Below, piece after piece: positions 34,962-42,401 of a stretch of 64,000 nt of DNA. Below the pieces are notes generated by a model, which was given only the letters and a program-made list of their open reading frames with translations, was not told the origin of the DNA and did not search any database. The DNA is from Paenisporosarcina antarctica. Its GTDB lineage: Bacteria; Bacillota; Bacilli; Bacillales_A; Planococcaceae. A program made the translations under genes and the position numbers. The stretch covers positions 2,424,001 through 2,488,000 of the forward strand of contig NZ_CP038015.1 in the NCBI RefSeq assembly GCF_004367585.1. The letters are read 5' to 3'. Position 1 is the stretch's first letter. The number at the start of each line of letters is the position of its first letter.

Positions 34962-36701
34962 TTATATCACAAGAGGTTTGTACTCTTTGGTTTGACGCAG
35001 TGTGATCAATTTTTCTTGGTTAAACCACCAATCTAAATGTAACGTTTCATAATTGACAATAATAATTTCTTCTATATTTGACGAAGCCATCACAGGTTGA
35101 TCTAATCCATATAATGGATCAATAGTATAGAGTCCACTTCTTCCCCCTACTAATTGATTTGTGTTAATGGAATTAGCTACAATCATATACGCTTGAGAGC
35201 TAAGTGCAATGGAGTCCCATGTTGAAAGAGCTCCTTCTGGATATGAATTTAATGAAATGTTTTTATTCATTTCTAAAGATCTTCCAAACTCTCCTGACCA
35301 GTTTGACGGGATAATAATTGTATCAGCACGTTTAATTGCTAAAATACGAGAAGCCTCAGGAAAAGCAGCATCATAACCAATTAATAACCCAACCCTGCCT
35401 AATTTCTCCGTTTCAAATACTTCGATTTTACTACCAGCAGTGGCCCATCTTTTTTCATCTTTGGTTAAATGCATCTTACGATAAAGTCCTAAGACATCGC
35501 CATAATCGTTAATAAGGATTGAGGAGTTATATAAATGTCCCGACTCTTTTTCCAAGAAACCTAGTACAAGGTACACTTGCTCATCTTTTGCTAATTGTTG
35601 ATATTGCTTCATAAAGTCACTATTTACTTGTTCTGCTAAATCCCTTATTTCTTCAATTGAAAACGTTTCCAAAGATCCAGTTGTCACTAGCTCTGGTAAT
35701 ACTGCTAAAAGAAGTTTCTTTTCCTTTACCTTCGATTGAATAATTGCTTCATGAACCAATTGTTTATGTTTGCTGAAATTTTCTTCCTTACTCATATTAA
35801 TCGATTCGCACTGTAGAATGGCAGCTGTGATTTTATGCTGTTCCTTACTTTTGGTAAAGTCCCACGGCGCAATATATTGCATTAACTCTTTATAACAATC
35901 TGGTTTTCTCTCCTGCAGTCTTGCCTTTCCAGCATTTTGATATAGGGCTTTGTCAATGATGCTATAAATAATGGTTGGTTCATCTATCGGCTGTTCTAAT
36001 GGGGTTACGTAAGGTGACTCTTCTAATTTTTCTCCAAGAGGCGACCAGATAGCGCTAGCTCCAATCATATGAAATCCTTTTTCACAATTTGAACGATTTG
36101 CGCTTAACACATAAAGTCCATTTGTCTCAGCTCTTGCTTGAAGGAGAAAGACAGATTGGGCACTTGAGTTTGTTGGAAATGCAAGAATATTAGCTCCTTG
36201 AACAGCTGCTAATCTTGATGATTCAAAAAAAATTGAGTCCATACATATATTAATGGCAATATTCCCAATCTCTGTTTCAAAAACAGGAACTCCTAAGTCT
36301 CCTAAAGCTGACCAATGAGCTTCACTCTCCCATAAGTGAACCTTTCGATATTTGCCAATATAACCATGTGGACCAATTAGAGCTGCTGAATTATAATATA
36401 AATCGGTTTCCTTATCGATCTCCGGCATACCTACTACAATATAAGTATGAAAATTCTTTGCAATTTCTTCAAACCGAGCCGTTGTTCTCCCGGGTATAGT
36501 ATCAACAAACTGCGAAATAGCCTCACGATCTTTATAGTAATATCCTGTTGTAGCCATTTCCGGTGTAATAATAAGCTTTGCCCCGTTTTGAGCAGCTTCA
36601 ATTACAACGTTAAGTAATGCCTCTATATTTTTCTCTCGCTCATTTAAGATTGGATTAAATTGAATACAGGAAGCTTTAAATGTATTATTTATCTCGTTCA
36701 C
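34962..36701 (-). CDS. Double-domain nitrilase-superfamily amidohydrolase with a degenerate second domain
   Basis: 579 residues made of two tandem carbon-nitrogen hydrolase domains. Domain 1 (about 8-265) has the full Glu-Lys-Cys triad: Glu48 in ITPEMATTG, Lys120 in YRKVHLW, Cys153 in NICMDSIFFE. Domain 2 (about 290-565) keeps Glu337 (LPELVTTG) and Lys409 (YRKMHLTKDEKRW) but reads LLIGYDAAFPE where the family has ICYD-FPE, so Cys is replaced by Gly442 (GGT, one base from TGT). Domain 2 is therefore probably structural or regulatory. Family members hydrolyse amides, nitriles or N-carbamoyl compounds. Downstream of the DUF6282 gene by 57 bp, in one sigma-54 operon. Confidence 0.88.
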   Translation of the reverse strand: MNEINNTFKASCIQFNPILNEREKNIEALLNVVIEAAQNGAKLIITPEMATTGYYYKDREAISQFVDTIPGRTTARFEEIAKNFHTYIVVGMPEIDKETDLYYNSAALIGPHGYIGKYRKVHLWESEAHWSALGDLGVPVFETEIGNIAINICMDSIFFESSRLAAVQGANILAFPTNSSAQSVFLLQARAETNGLYVLSANRSNCEKGFHMIGASAIWSPLGEKLEESPYVTPLEQPIDEPTIIYSIIDKALYQNAGKARLQERKPDCYKELMQYIAPWDFTKSKEQHKITAAILQCESINMSKEENFSKHKQLVHEAIIQSKVKEKKLLLAVLPELVTTGSLETFSIEEIRDLAEQVNSDFMKQYQQLAKDEQVYLVLGFLEKESGHLYNSSILINDYGDVLGLYRKMHLTKDEKRWATAGSKIEVFETEKLGRVGLLIGYDAAFPEASRILAIKRADTIIIPSNWSGEFGRSLEMNKNISLNSYPEGALSTWDSIALSSQAYMIVANSINTNQLVGGRSGLYTIDPLYGLDQPVMASSNIEEIIIVNYETLHLDWWFNQEKLITLRQTKEYKPLVI

Positions 36702-36758
36702 AACAAACCCCCTCTCTAATAATTTAATTGAGTCTACTTCATTTATCCTTACTGACTC

Positions 36759-37637
36759 TTACAGACCTAATAACTGTTTTGGATTATCTACAATCATTTT
36801 TGTAATCTCTTTATCAGACAAACCTCCACGAAGCATGTCATCAATGAATTGACTTAGTGCTTCAATAGGCGGAATATTGTGGCTCTGCCCATAGTCTGTT
36901 ACCATGACACATGAATTTGCGTCTAAAGCTTTAATGGATTGTGCCATTTCTTCTTTTTTTATATCATTAAAGTCATCACTACAGGCTAAATAACATTTTT
37001 CAAGAATACACCCTTTTTTTATTAATTCAAATTCTAACTTATGAGGAATACGTGCAATACCTAGATCTGTATGTTGAATCAATATTTTTTCGACCTTATG
37101 TTCAATGGCCGCATCAACTAATACGGAGACTTCTGCTGGTGCTAAATGCCCTGTTGCAAGAACTATATCCGCTTCAGCAATTAACTCTAATATTTCATGG
37201 ACTTCTGATAAAATCCTTTTGTTATCATCCCAAATTTCTAATCCATAACTATGAGAAAGCTTTTTCTCACTATTAAAAAAATTTGTTTTCTTTTTCCCAA
37301 AGTAGCGTTGATGCTCTTCTGATGAAAAGGTTGGCATCCAAATTACTTTTGCGCCTAAACGAATAGCGGTATCTACGGTCGCAGGAGAAAGACCTCCTGT
37401 AAAATGATTACAGACTAAACCACCATATACATGAAGATCTGGTTCTTTTCCACGAATTAATGTGGCTCTATCCACAGTTTGAGCTTCATGAGCCTTTAAT
37501 ACTACACCTGCCATTTGTGCTTTTTTCACATCTTCTATTAACTCCCAATCTGTTTGTTTTCTTGGAAATAAGCTCGGTGCACTATGAACATGTAACTCTA
37601 TTGCTCCCTTTAGTAACGGATGAAATGTAGTTGTCAT
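36759..37637 (-). CDS. DUF6282-family amidohydrolase-like protein
   Basis: 292 residues. Matches the DUF6282 family: N-terminal metal-type motif ELHVHSAPSLFPRK, VLKAHEAQT, the GGLVCNHFTGGL block, ATGHLAPAEV, IQHTDLGIARI and VMVTDYGQSHN, spaced as in the amidohydrolase/PHP metal-dependent hydrolases, where these His and Asp residues bind metal. Reaction unknown; a hydrolytic step on an amide, lactone or imine is plausible. First gene of the operon, about 33 bp after the expected sigma-54 start; the nitrilase follows. GGGGAGTAAT precedes the ATG. Confidence 0.82.
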   Translation of the reverse strand: MTTTFHPLLKGAIELHVHSAPSLFPRKQTDWELIEDVKKAQMAGVVLKAHEAQTVDRATLIRGKEPDLHVYGGLVCNHFTGGLSPATVDTAIRLGAKVIWMPTFSSEEHQRYFGKKKTNFFNSEKKLSHSYGLEIWDDNKRILSEVHEILELIAEADIVLATGHLAPAEVSVLVDAAIEHKVEKILIQHTDLGIARIPHKLEFELIKKGCILEKCYLACSDDFNDIKKEEMAQSIKALDANSCVMVTDYGQSHNIPPIEALSQFIDDMLRGGLSDKEITKMIVDNPKQLLGL

Positions 37638-37680
37638 AAATATTACTCCCCTTTATTTATTAATCATTTTATATTTTACT

Positions 37681-37697
37681 TTGCAAGAATTGTGCCA
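37681..37697 (-). promoter_or_regulatory. Sigma-54 (-24/-12) promoter of the DUF6282-nitrilase operon
   Basis: Minus strand reads TGGCACAATTCTTGCAA, an exact match to TGGCAC-N5-TTGCA, 44 bp before the DUF6282 start and in the same direction. Confidence 0.92.
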
Positions 37698-37781
37698 CTT
37701 TTTAAAAATCAATAAAACACTGCAGGACTCGATAATAGCCAATCGTACTTTTGAAACATCCAAATTCAATGTTGTCTATTT

Positions 37782-37796
37782 GTAAAAAAATTTTAC
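37782..37796. promoter_or_regulatory. Candidate activator binding site (UAS) of the DUF6282-nitrilase operon
   Basis: GTAAAAAAATTTTAC, a near-palindrome about 119 bp upstream of the expected start. Its complement, GTAAAATTTTTTTAC, differs by one A from the site at 30724-30739. ATTTGTAAA (37778-37786) and TTTACAAAT (37813-37821) also form an inverted pair, hinting at two adjacent sites as is common for NtrC-type proteins. Confidence 0.65.
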
Positions 37797-37985
37797 TCAT
37801 TTTTTTAACTTCTTTACAAATTCACATGCTAAAAAGTAATTTATTTTTACGTCTATTGATAAGGATGGAGTAAAAGTTGATGAGTAATATATTTCGCAAT
37901 TTATAGCAGTACTTCTTCTCGAGATTAATTTATAGATTTTCCGTATATTTGACGATTGTTGAATGTTATATTTTCACCGTAAGAA

Positions 37986-38033
37986 AACACCTCCTGAGTA
38001 GCCGCTAAATCTACAGTCGGCACTAGGGGTGTT
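37986..38033 (-). terminator. Probable terminator after rpoN
   Basis: AACACCTCCTGAGTAGCCG pairs with CGGCACTAGGGGTGTT with small bulges; minus-strand end GTGTTTTC. Lies 28 bp past the rpoN stop. Confidence 0.5.
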
Positions 38034-38060
38034 ATCTTATGTTTATCTTTTTTATACACT

Positions 38061-39374
38061 TCATACTTTTATCTCTTTTCTGTTACTTGAAGAGGGGATT
38101 TTTAGTTCTTCCCGATACTTACTAATCGTACGTCTAGAAATGGTAATTCCTTTTTCATCATTAAAATAACTAGCAATTTTTTGATCTGACAACGGTTTGA
38201 ATTTATTTTCTTTCGCAATATAAGTTTCTAATAGTCTTTTTACCTTCGTTTGAGATACGGAATTTCCGTCTACGGTTTCTAACTTTGACGTAAAGAACAT
38301 CTTAAGGTCAAAAGTTCCTTTTGGTGTTTGAATAACTTTATTCATAGTAGCCCTACTTACAGTAGACTCGTGCATGCCTATTTCTTCCGCAACTTCTTTT
38401 AAAGTTAATGGTTCAAGTGACATAAATCCGTCTTTAAAAAATCTTTCTTGTTTATTAATAATGACCTTCACTATTTTCATTATCGTTTGACGTCGCTGTT
38501 CTATACTGCTTAACAACCATTGATAACTAGTATATTTATCATTAATATACTTTGAAGTCTCATCCTTATTATTTAGTAAACTTGTATATTCATTATTAAA
38601 ATTAATTTTAGGCAAATAACTATCATTTAAATAAAAAGATATCTCCGTTTCTTTAATTTCTACAATAATATCAGGATTCAAATATTCTATTGAGAAGTCT
38701 GAAATGCTAGAACATGGTCTAGGATTAAGAGTCAGAATAAAGTCGTTAATATCTTTTACCTGGGTCATAGTTATGTTCATGCGTGCAGCTATATCATTCC
38801 ATTTTTTATTCGCTAAAAGTTCCAAATAATTCTGAACTAGACATTTAGCTAATTCTTCTTTTGGAAAATCAATTGTAATTTGCAATAGTAAACATTCCTT
38901 CAAATTCCTTGCGCCTATCCCAGTAGGACCAACTTGTTGAAGAAGCTCAATTCCTCTGTCAATTTCACTTTCTTCAAACTCTCCATAAGGAAATGGTTCA
39001 ATTTGATTGAGATGTAAATAGCCACTATCGTCAAGATTATGAATGATATAGCTAATAATTTTTTGATCTTGAACATCCTTAAATAACAATTTTGCTTGTT
39101 CTAATAACATATTTCTCATACTCATATCATTACTTGATACTAAATCCACTGTCATTTTAGTGGGGCTAATTGACTTCAAGTTCCCATTAGATTTTTCTTC
39201 ATTCAAAGAAGCATTCTTTTGTTCTACTAAATCAATTAAGGGGTTTTCCAACTCTTGTTCTCTTATAAATTGGTACAGTTCATAAGTAGTGTATTGTAAT
39301 AATTCAATGGCTTGTCTTAACTCGAGTGTCATTATTAGATTAAGTTCTTGTCTTTGTTTGAGAACGAGTTCCAT
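38061..39374 (-). CDS. rpoN: RNA polymerase sigma-54 factor RpoN
   Basis: About 437 residues. The N-terminal activator-interacting region is Gln/Leu-rich (QRQELNLIMTLELRQAIELLQYTTYELYQFI), followed by an acidic linker, the core-binding domain (ISYIIHNLDDSGYL, GPTGIGARNLKECLLLQI), the helix-turn-helix LTLKEVAEEIGMHESTVSRA and the diagnostic RpoN box ISRRTISKYREEL near the C-terminus. ATG at 39374 has GGAGGGG before it; an in-frame upstream start lies within that ribosome site. Its place between the two sigma-54 operons and their activator makes the island nearly self-contained, although RpoN would serve other genes too. Confidence 0.96.
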   Translation of the reverse strand: MELVLKQRQELNLIMTLELRQAIELLQYTTYELYQFIREQELENPLIDLVEQKNASLNEEKSNGNLKSISPTKMTVDLVSSNDMSMRNMLLEQAKLLFKDVQDQKIISYIIHNLDDSGYLHLNQIEPFPYGEFEESEIDRGIELLQQVGPTGIGARNLKECLLLQITIDFPKEELAKCLVQNYLELLANKKWNDIAARMNITMTQVKDINDFILTLNPRPCSSISDFSIEYLNPDIIVEIKETEISFYLNDSYLPKINFNNEYTSLLNNKDETSKYINDKYTSYQWLLSSIEQRRQTIMKIVKVIINKQERFFKDGFMSLEPLTLKEVAEEIGMHESTVSRATMNKVIQTPKGTFDLKMFFTSKLETVDGNSVSQTKVKRLLETYIAKENKFKPLSDQKIASYFNDEKGITISRRTISKYREELKIPSSSNRKEIKV

Positions 39375-39732
39375 GGTTTCCCCTCCCATATTTGATTATT
39401 GTAACCGTTTACATGAATATTCATTTTATTATAATACAACTTCTCATAATTCTCTATGGAAAATAATGAATCTTCTGAATTGCGGAATTCAATAAACCGA
39501 TATTTTCCTACTACACTTTGTTTACTAGTTTGTCCTTGGAGTAATTTTTACTACATCTAGATACGAAAAACCGGACAAATTCACACTCGGCACTATTAAG
39601 AAAGCACTAGATTATAAATTGTTTTTCCATACAATTCCAACTAAGTTCCGACTTTGGATGCCCGATGATATTCTTAACGTCTATAATAAAAGACGCTGAT
39701 ACTACTACTGCTTTCGAGTTAACCCACTATAT
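39375..39732. other. Gap upstream of rpoN without recognised gene
   Basis: 358 bp, AT rich; should contain the rpoN promoter. I see no -24/-12 element or coding region that I can defend. Confidence 0.4.
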
Positions 39733-39772
39733 AAAAAAATCCCCAGTACCACTTTGGGGACTGGGGGTTTTT
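39733..39772 (-). terminator. Terminator after the cstA operon
   Basis: AATCCCCAGT and ACTGGGGGTT pair strongly around a 12-nt loop; on the minus strand the stem is followed by ATTTTTTTAT. 9 bp past the small-protein stop. Confidence 0.85.
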
Positions 39773-39780
39773 ACTATTAT

Positions 39781-39933
39781 TCACTTGAGTACATTTGCCA
39801 ATAAAATACCACCTATAAATACAAGGGTTAGACCAATTTTCATAAATAATGGAGGAGTATCCCTCCCTTTTTCATTAACCTTTTCCTCTTGATCATTGAC
39901 AGTTTTACGATAATTGGGACTACAGCATCCCAT
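39781..39933 (-). CDS. Small membrane protein coupled to cstA (50 aa)
   Basis: Recovered by hand. It begins MGCCSPNYRKTVNDQEEKVN, has a charged middle, and ends in one hydrophobic helix (about 30-48) with sequence like KIGLTLVFIGGILLANVLK. The ATG overlaps the cstA TAA by one base, so it is translationally coupled. I believe similar short MGCC proteins occur in other Bacillales, but no function is known to me. A link to CstA is plausible: in Gammaproteobacteria CstA/BtsT is also followed by a tiny gene (YbdD/YjiX), though that one is unrelated in sequence. Confidence 0.7.
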   Translation of the reverse strand: MGCCSPNYRKTVNDQEEKVNEKGRDTPPLFMKIGLTLVFIGGILLANVLK

Positions 39934-41384
39934 TACTTTGAATCACTCCATTTAGAAATATCTTCTTCAAGAGGGATATTAGCAGCACGATTCTTCTTAG
40001 CTGCATTAAAGAATAAAACGATAATGAGTAGAGTAATGATGGTTGCACCAATATATGCCGCATTTAGTGATAAACCAAATCCAATTGGAGCATTGATGAT
40101 GTATGTGGTTGTTGCCATTGTAATAAATATAGCTGGTATCATGGCAATCCAATAGTTTTTCTTAGCAATGAACAAGTACATAGCTCCGACCCACAAAGCA
40201 ATAGCGGCTGTGGATTGGTTTGCCCAAGAGAAATATCTCCATAATAATGTGAAGTCAATTTTCGTAAGTGCAAAAGATAGCACGAATAGTGGAAGTGCTA
40301 TCCACAAGCGACTCGTCATTTTCTTTTGTGCTAGGTTGAAATAATCTGCGATAATCATTCGAGCGCTTCGGAAAGCCGTATCTCCTGAAGTAATCGGTAA
40401 AATGATGACACCAATTATAGCTAATGTGCCCCCAATTGAACCAAGTAATAATATAGAAGCTTCACTTACAATTGCAGCTGGTCCGCCGTTCGCAAGCATA
40501 TCGTTTAATCCGTCATAGCCGTTGAAAAGACTCATAGCAGCTGCCGCCCAGATCATAGCGATAACTCCTTCTGCAATCATCATTCCATAGAAAATTTTTC
40601 GGCCTTGTTTCTCGCTTTGAGTCGTACGAGAAATGATAGGAGTTTGCGTTGCATGGAATCCAGATAGAGCCCCACAAGAAATCGTCAAGAATAGGAGTGG
40701 GAAGATTGGAAGGTTATCAGGATGCATGTTCTTAAATGTTAATTCTGGAATTGGAGCACCAGTAAGTACCAGTTGAACCAAGACACCCACTGCACTAATT
40801 ATCAGCAACGCGCCAAAAATCGGGTAAAATCGTCCGATAATTTTATCAATTGGTAGTAATGTTGCCAATATGTAGTACATGAATATTACAGCAACTATCG
40901 CACCCATCGCCATCCAGCCATCCATTAAGTTATAAATTAAAGTTGCTGGAGATGATACAAATACAGTTCCTACTAATAGAAGAAGTAAAATAGCGAATAC
41001 GTTTACGACATGTTTCATTATTTTCCCTAAAAATTTCCCTGCTAGTTCAGGAAGATGTGCTCCACGATTACGGATTGAAATCATTCCAGTTAAATAATCA
41101 TGTACCGCTCCTGCAAAAATTGCACCGAACACAATCCAAATAAATGCGACTGGTCCATAAAGTGCGCCCATGATAGGTCCAAAAATCGGCCCAACACCAG
41201 CAATATTTAACAATTGAATTAATGCGTTCTTTTTGGTAGACATTGGTACATAGTCCACATCATCTTTATTAACATAGGCAGGTGTTGTCCGATCCTCTTT
41301 TACACCAAACATCTTTTCAACAAATTTACCATACGTGAAGTAACCTACGATTAATAGAATTATACCTCCAAGAAATGTATACAT
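39933..41384 (-). CDS. cstA: CstA-family carbon starvation / pyruvate-peptide transporter
   Basis: 483 residues, with about 13 membrane segments. Family motifs: DDVDYVPMSTKKNALIQLLNIAGVGPIFGPIMGALYGP near the N-terminus, FAGAVHDYLTGMISIRNRG, CGALSGFHATQTPIISRT and ITSGDTAFRSARMIIADYF. At this length it is the short Gram-positive type. CstA proteins were linked to peptide uptake; the E. coli relative BtsT is a pyruvate/H+ symporter under the BtsS/BtsR system. A LytS/LytTR pair of exactly that kind lies upstream here, supporting a pyruvate-like substrate (inference). AAGGGGGAG precedes the ATG; a cre-like site lies just before it. Confidence 0.92.
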   Translation of the reverse strand: MYTFLGGIILLIVGYFTYGKFVEKMFGVKEDRTTPAYVNKDDVDYVPMSTKKNALIQLLNIAGVGPIFGPIMGALYGPVAFIWIVFGAIFAGAVHDYLTGMISIRNRGAHLPELAGKFLGKIMKHVVNVFAILLLLLVGTVFVSSPATLIYNLMDGWMAMGAIVAVIFMYYILATLLPIDKIIGRFYPIFGALLIISAVGVLVQLVLTGAPIPELTFKNMHPDNLPIFPLLFLTISCGALSGFHATQTPIISRTTQSEKQGRKIFYGMMIAEGVIAMIWAAAAMSLFNGYDGLNDMLANGGPAAIVSEASILLLGSIGGTLAIIGVIILPITSGDTAFRSARMIIADYFNLAQKKMTSRLWIALPLFVLSFALTKIDFTLLWRYFSWANQSTAAIALWVGAMYLFIAKKNYWIAMIPAIFITMATTTYIINAPIGFGLSLNAAYIGATIITLLIIVLFFNAAKKNRAANIPLEEDISKWSDSK

Positions 41385-41406
41385 AAAACTCCCCCTTATA
41401 AATACG

Positions 41407-41420
41407 TGAACACGCTTTCA
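41407..41420 (-). promoter_or_regulatory. cre-like CcpA site before cstA
   Basis: Minus strand TGAAAGCGTGTTCA agrees with the cre consensus TGWAANCGNTNWCA except at one position. It is 23-36 bp before the cstA start, where bound CcpA would block transcription when preferred sugars are present. Confidence 0.55.
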
Positions 41421-41592
41421 TTTATTTTAGGTGGTGAATGGGCTAAATAGGTGTTTTGAGGTGTAACATGTCATTACCAAGGTTAAGACGTATGTATGGA
41501 TGATTGACAAGCGCTTATTATTTCAGAATATTAAAATAGTATGATTGATCGCATGATGAATTAACCACATAAGAATCATTTCTGTTTAATAA

Positions 41593-41624
41593 AAAAGAGT
41601 TAGGAAAACTCTCCTAACTCTTTT
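41593..41624 (-). terminator. Terminator after the LytTR regulator
   Basis: AAAAGAGTTAGGA and TCCTAACTCTTTT are exact complements around six bases; the minus-strand reading continues TTATT after a T6. Confidence 0.88.
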
Positions 41625-41656
41625 CGTATTTGTCTAGTAATGACTTCAAGGTAATT

Positions 41657-42388
41657 TTATATTTCAAGACGCCCTCTAAGTGTCTTTATATAATTACGGC
41701 TAACAGAGAGCATTTCCTCCCTTCCTTCTATTTCAAGTTGGTACGCACCGTTAAACCATGGAGTTAAACGCGTTACAAAAGTTAAATTTACGAGGAAACT
41801 CTTGTGGATTCGAAAAAAAGAGAAAGGGAGTAAACGACTTTCCAACTCCTTTAAGGGTGTTCGCACTTCAAACTCTTGTGAAGTTGTAATAATTTTCGAT
41901 ACTTTTTCATCCCGATATATATAAATGATTTCCTTAGGTTCTATATAAAAAATTTCTCCATCTACCTCAACTGCTAATTTCCCCAACGGTTTAGTAACCT
42001 CAATATCATTAGGGGGTGTAAGTAATTTTTCAATTCGCTGAATGGTCTGTTGCAATTGTTCTTGATCATACGGTTTCAATATATAATCAATTGCTTCATA
42101 GCGAAATGCTTCGACTGCAAATTGGGGATAGGCTGTTGAAAACACAACTAATGGACTTTTTTTAAACTCCATTAGTGCTCTTGCTACTTCCATACCGTTC
42201 ATTTTGGGCATTTCTACATCTAGAAAAATAACATCGGGCTGATATTGCAGTGTTTTTACGATGGCATCTTCACCAGAATCAGCCTCCCCAACAATCTCTA
42301 CTGATGGATACTCTCCTAATAAATGCTTGAGCTCATCGCGGCTATAATGTTCATCATCCACAACCAAAACACGAATCAGTTTTCCCAT
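41657..42388 (-). CDS. lytT: LytTR-type response regulator (LytT/BtsR-like)
   Basis: 243 residues: receiver domain (VLVVDDEHYSRDELKHLL, phospho-Asp in VIFLDVEMPKMNG, KPYD) and a C-terminal LytTR DNA-binding domain (YIEPKEIIYIYRDEKVSKI, FFRIHKSFLVNLTFVTRLTPW, LSVSRNYIKTLR). It binds paired direct repeats upstream of target genes. Together with the LytS-type kinase (14 bp upstream) it probably controls cstA, 270 bp downstream. Symbol by analogy only. Confidence 0.9.
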   Translation of the reverse strand: MGKLIRVLVVDDEHYSRDELKHLLGEYPSVEIVGEADSGEDAIVKTLQYQPDVIFLDVEMPKMNGMEVARALMEFKKSPLVVFSTAYPQFAVEAFRYEAIDYILKPYDQEQLQQTIQRIEKLLTPPNDIEVTKPLGKLAVEVDGEIFYIEPKEIIYIYRDEKVSKIITTSQEFEVRTPLKELESRLLPFSFFRIHKSFLVNLTFVTRLTPWFNGAYQLEIEGREEMLSVSRNYIKTLRGRLEI

Positions 42389-42401
42389 GTTCCTTCCTCC
42401 T

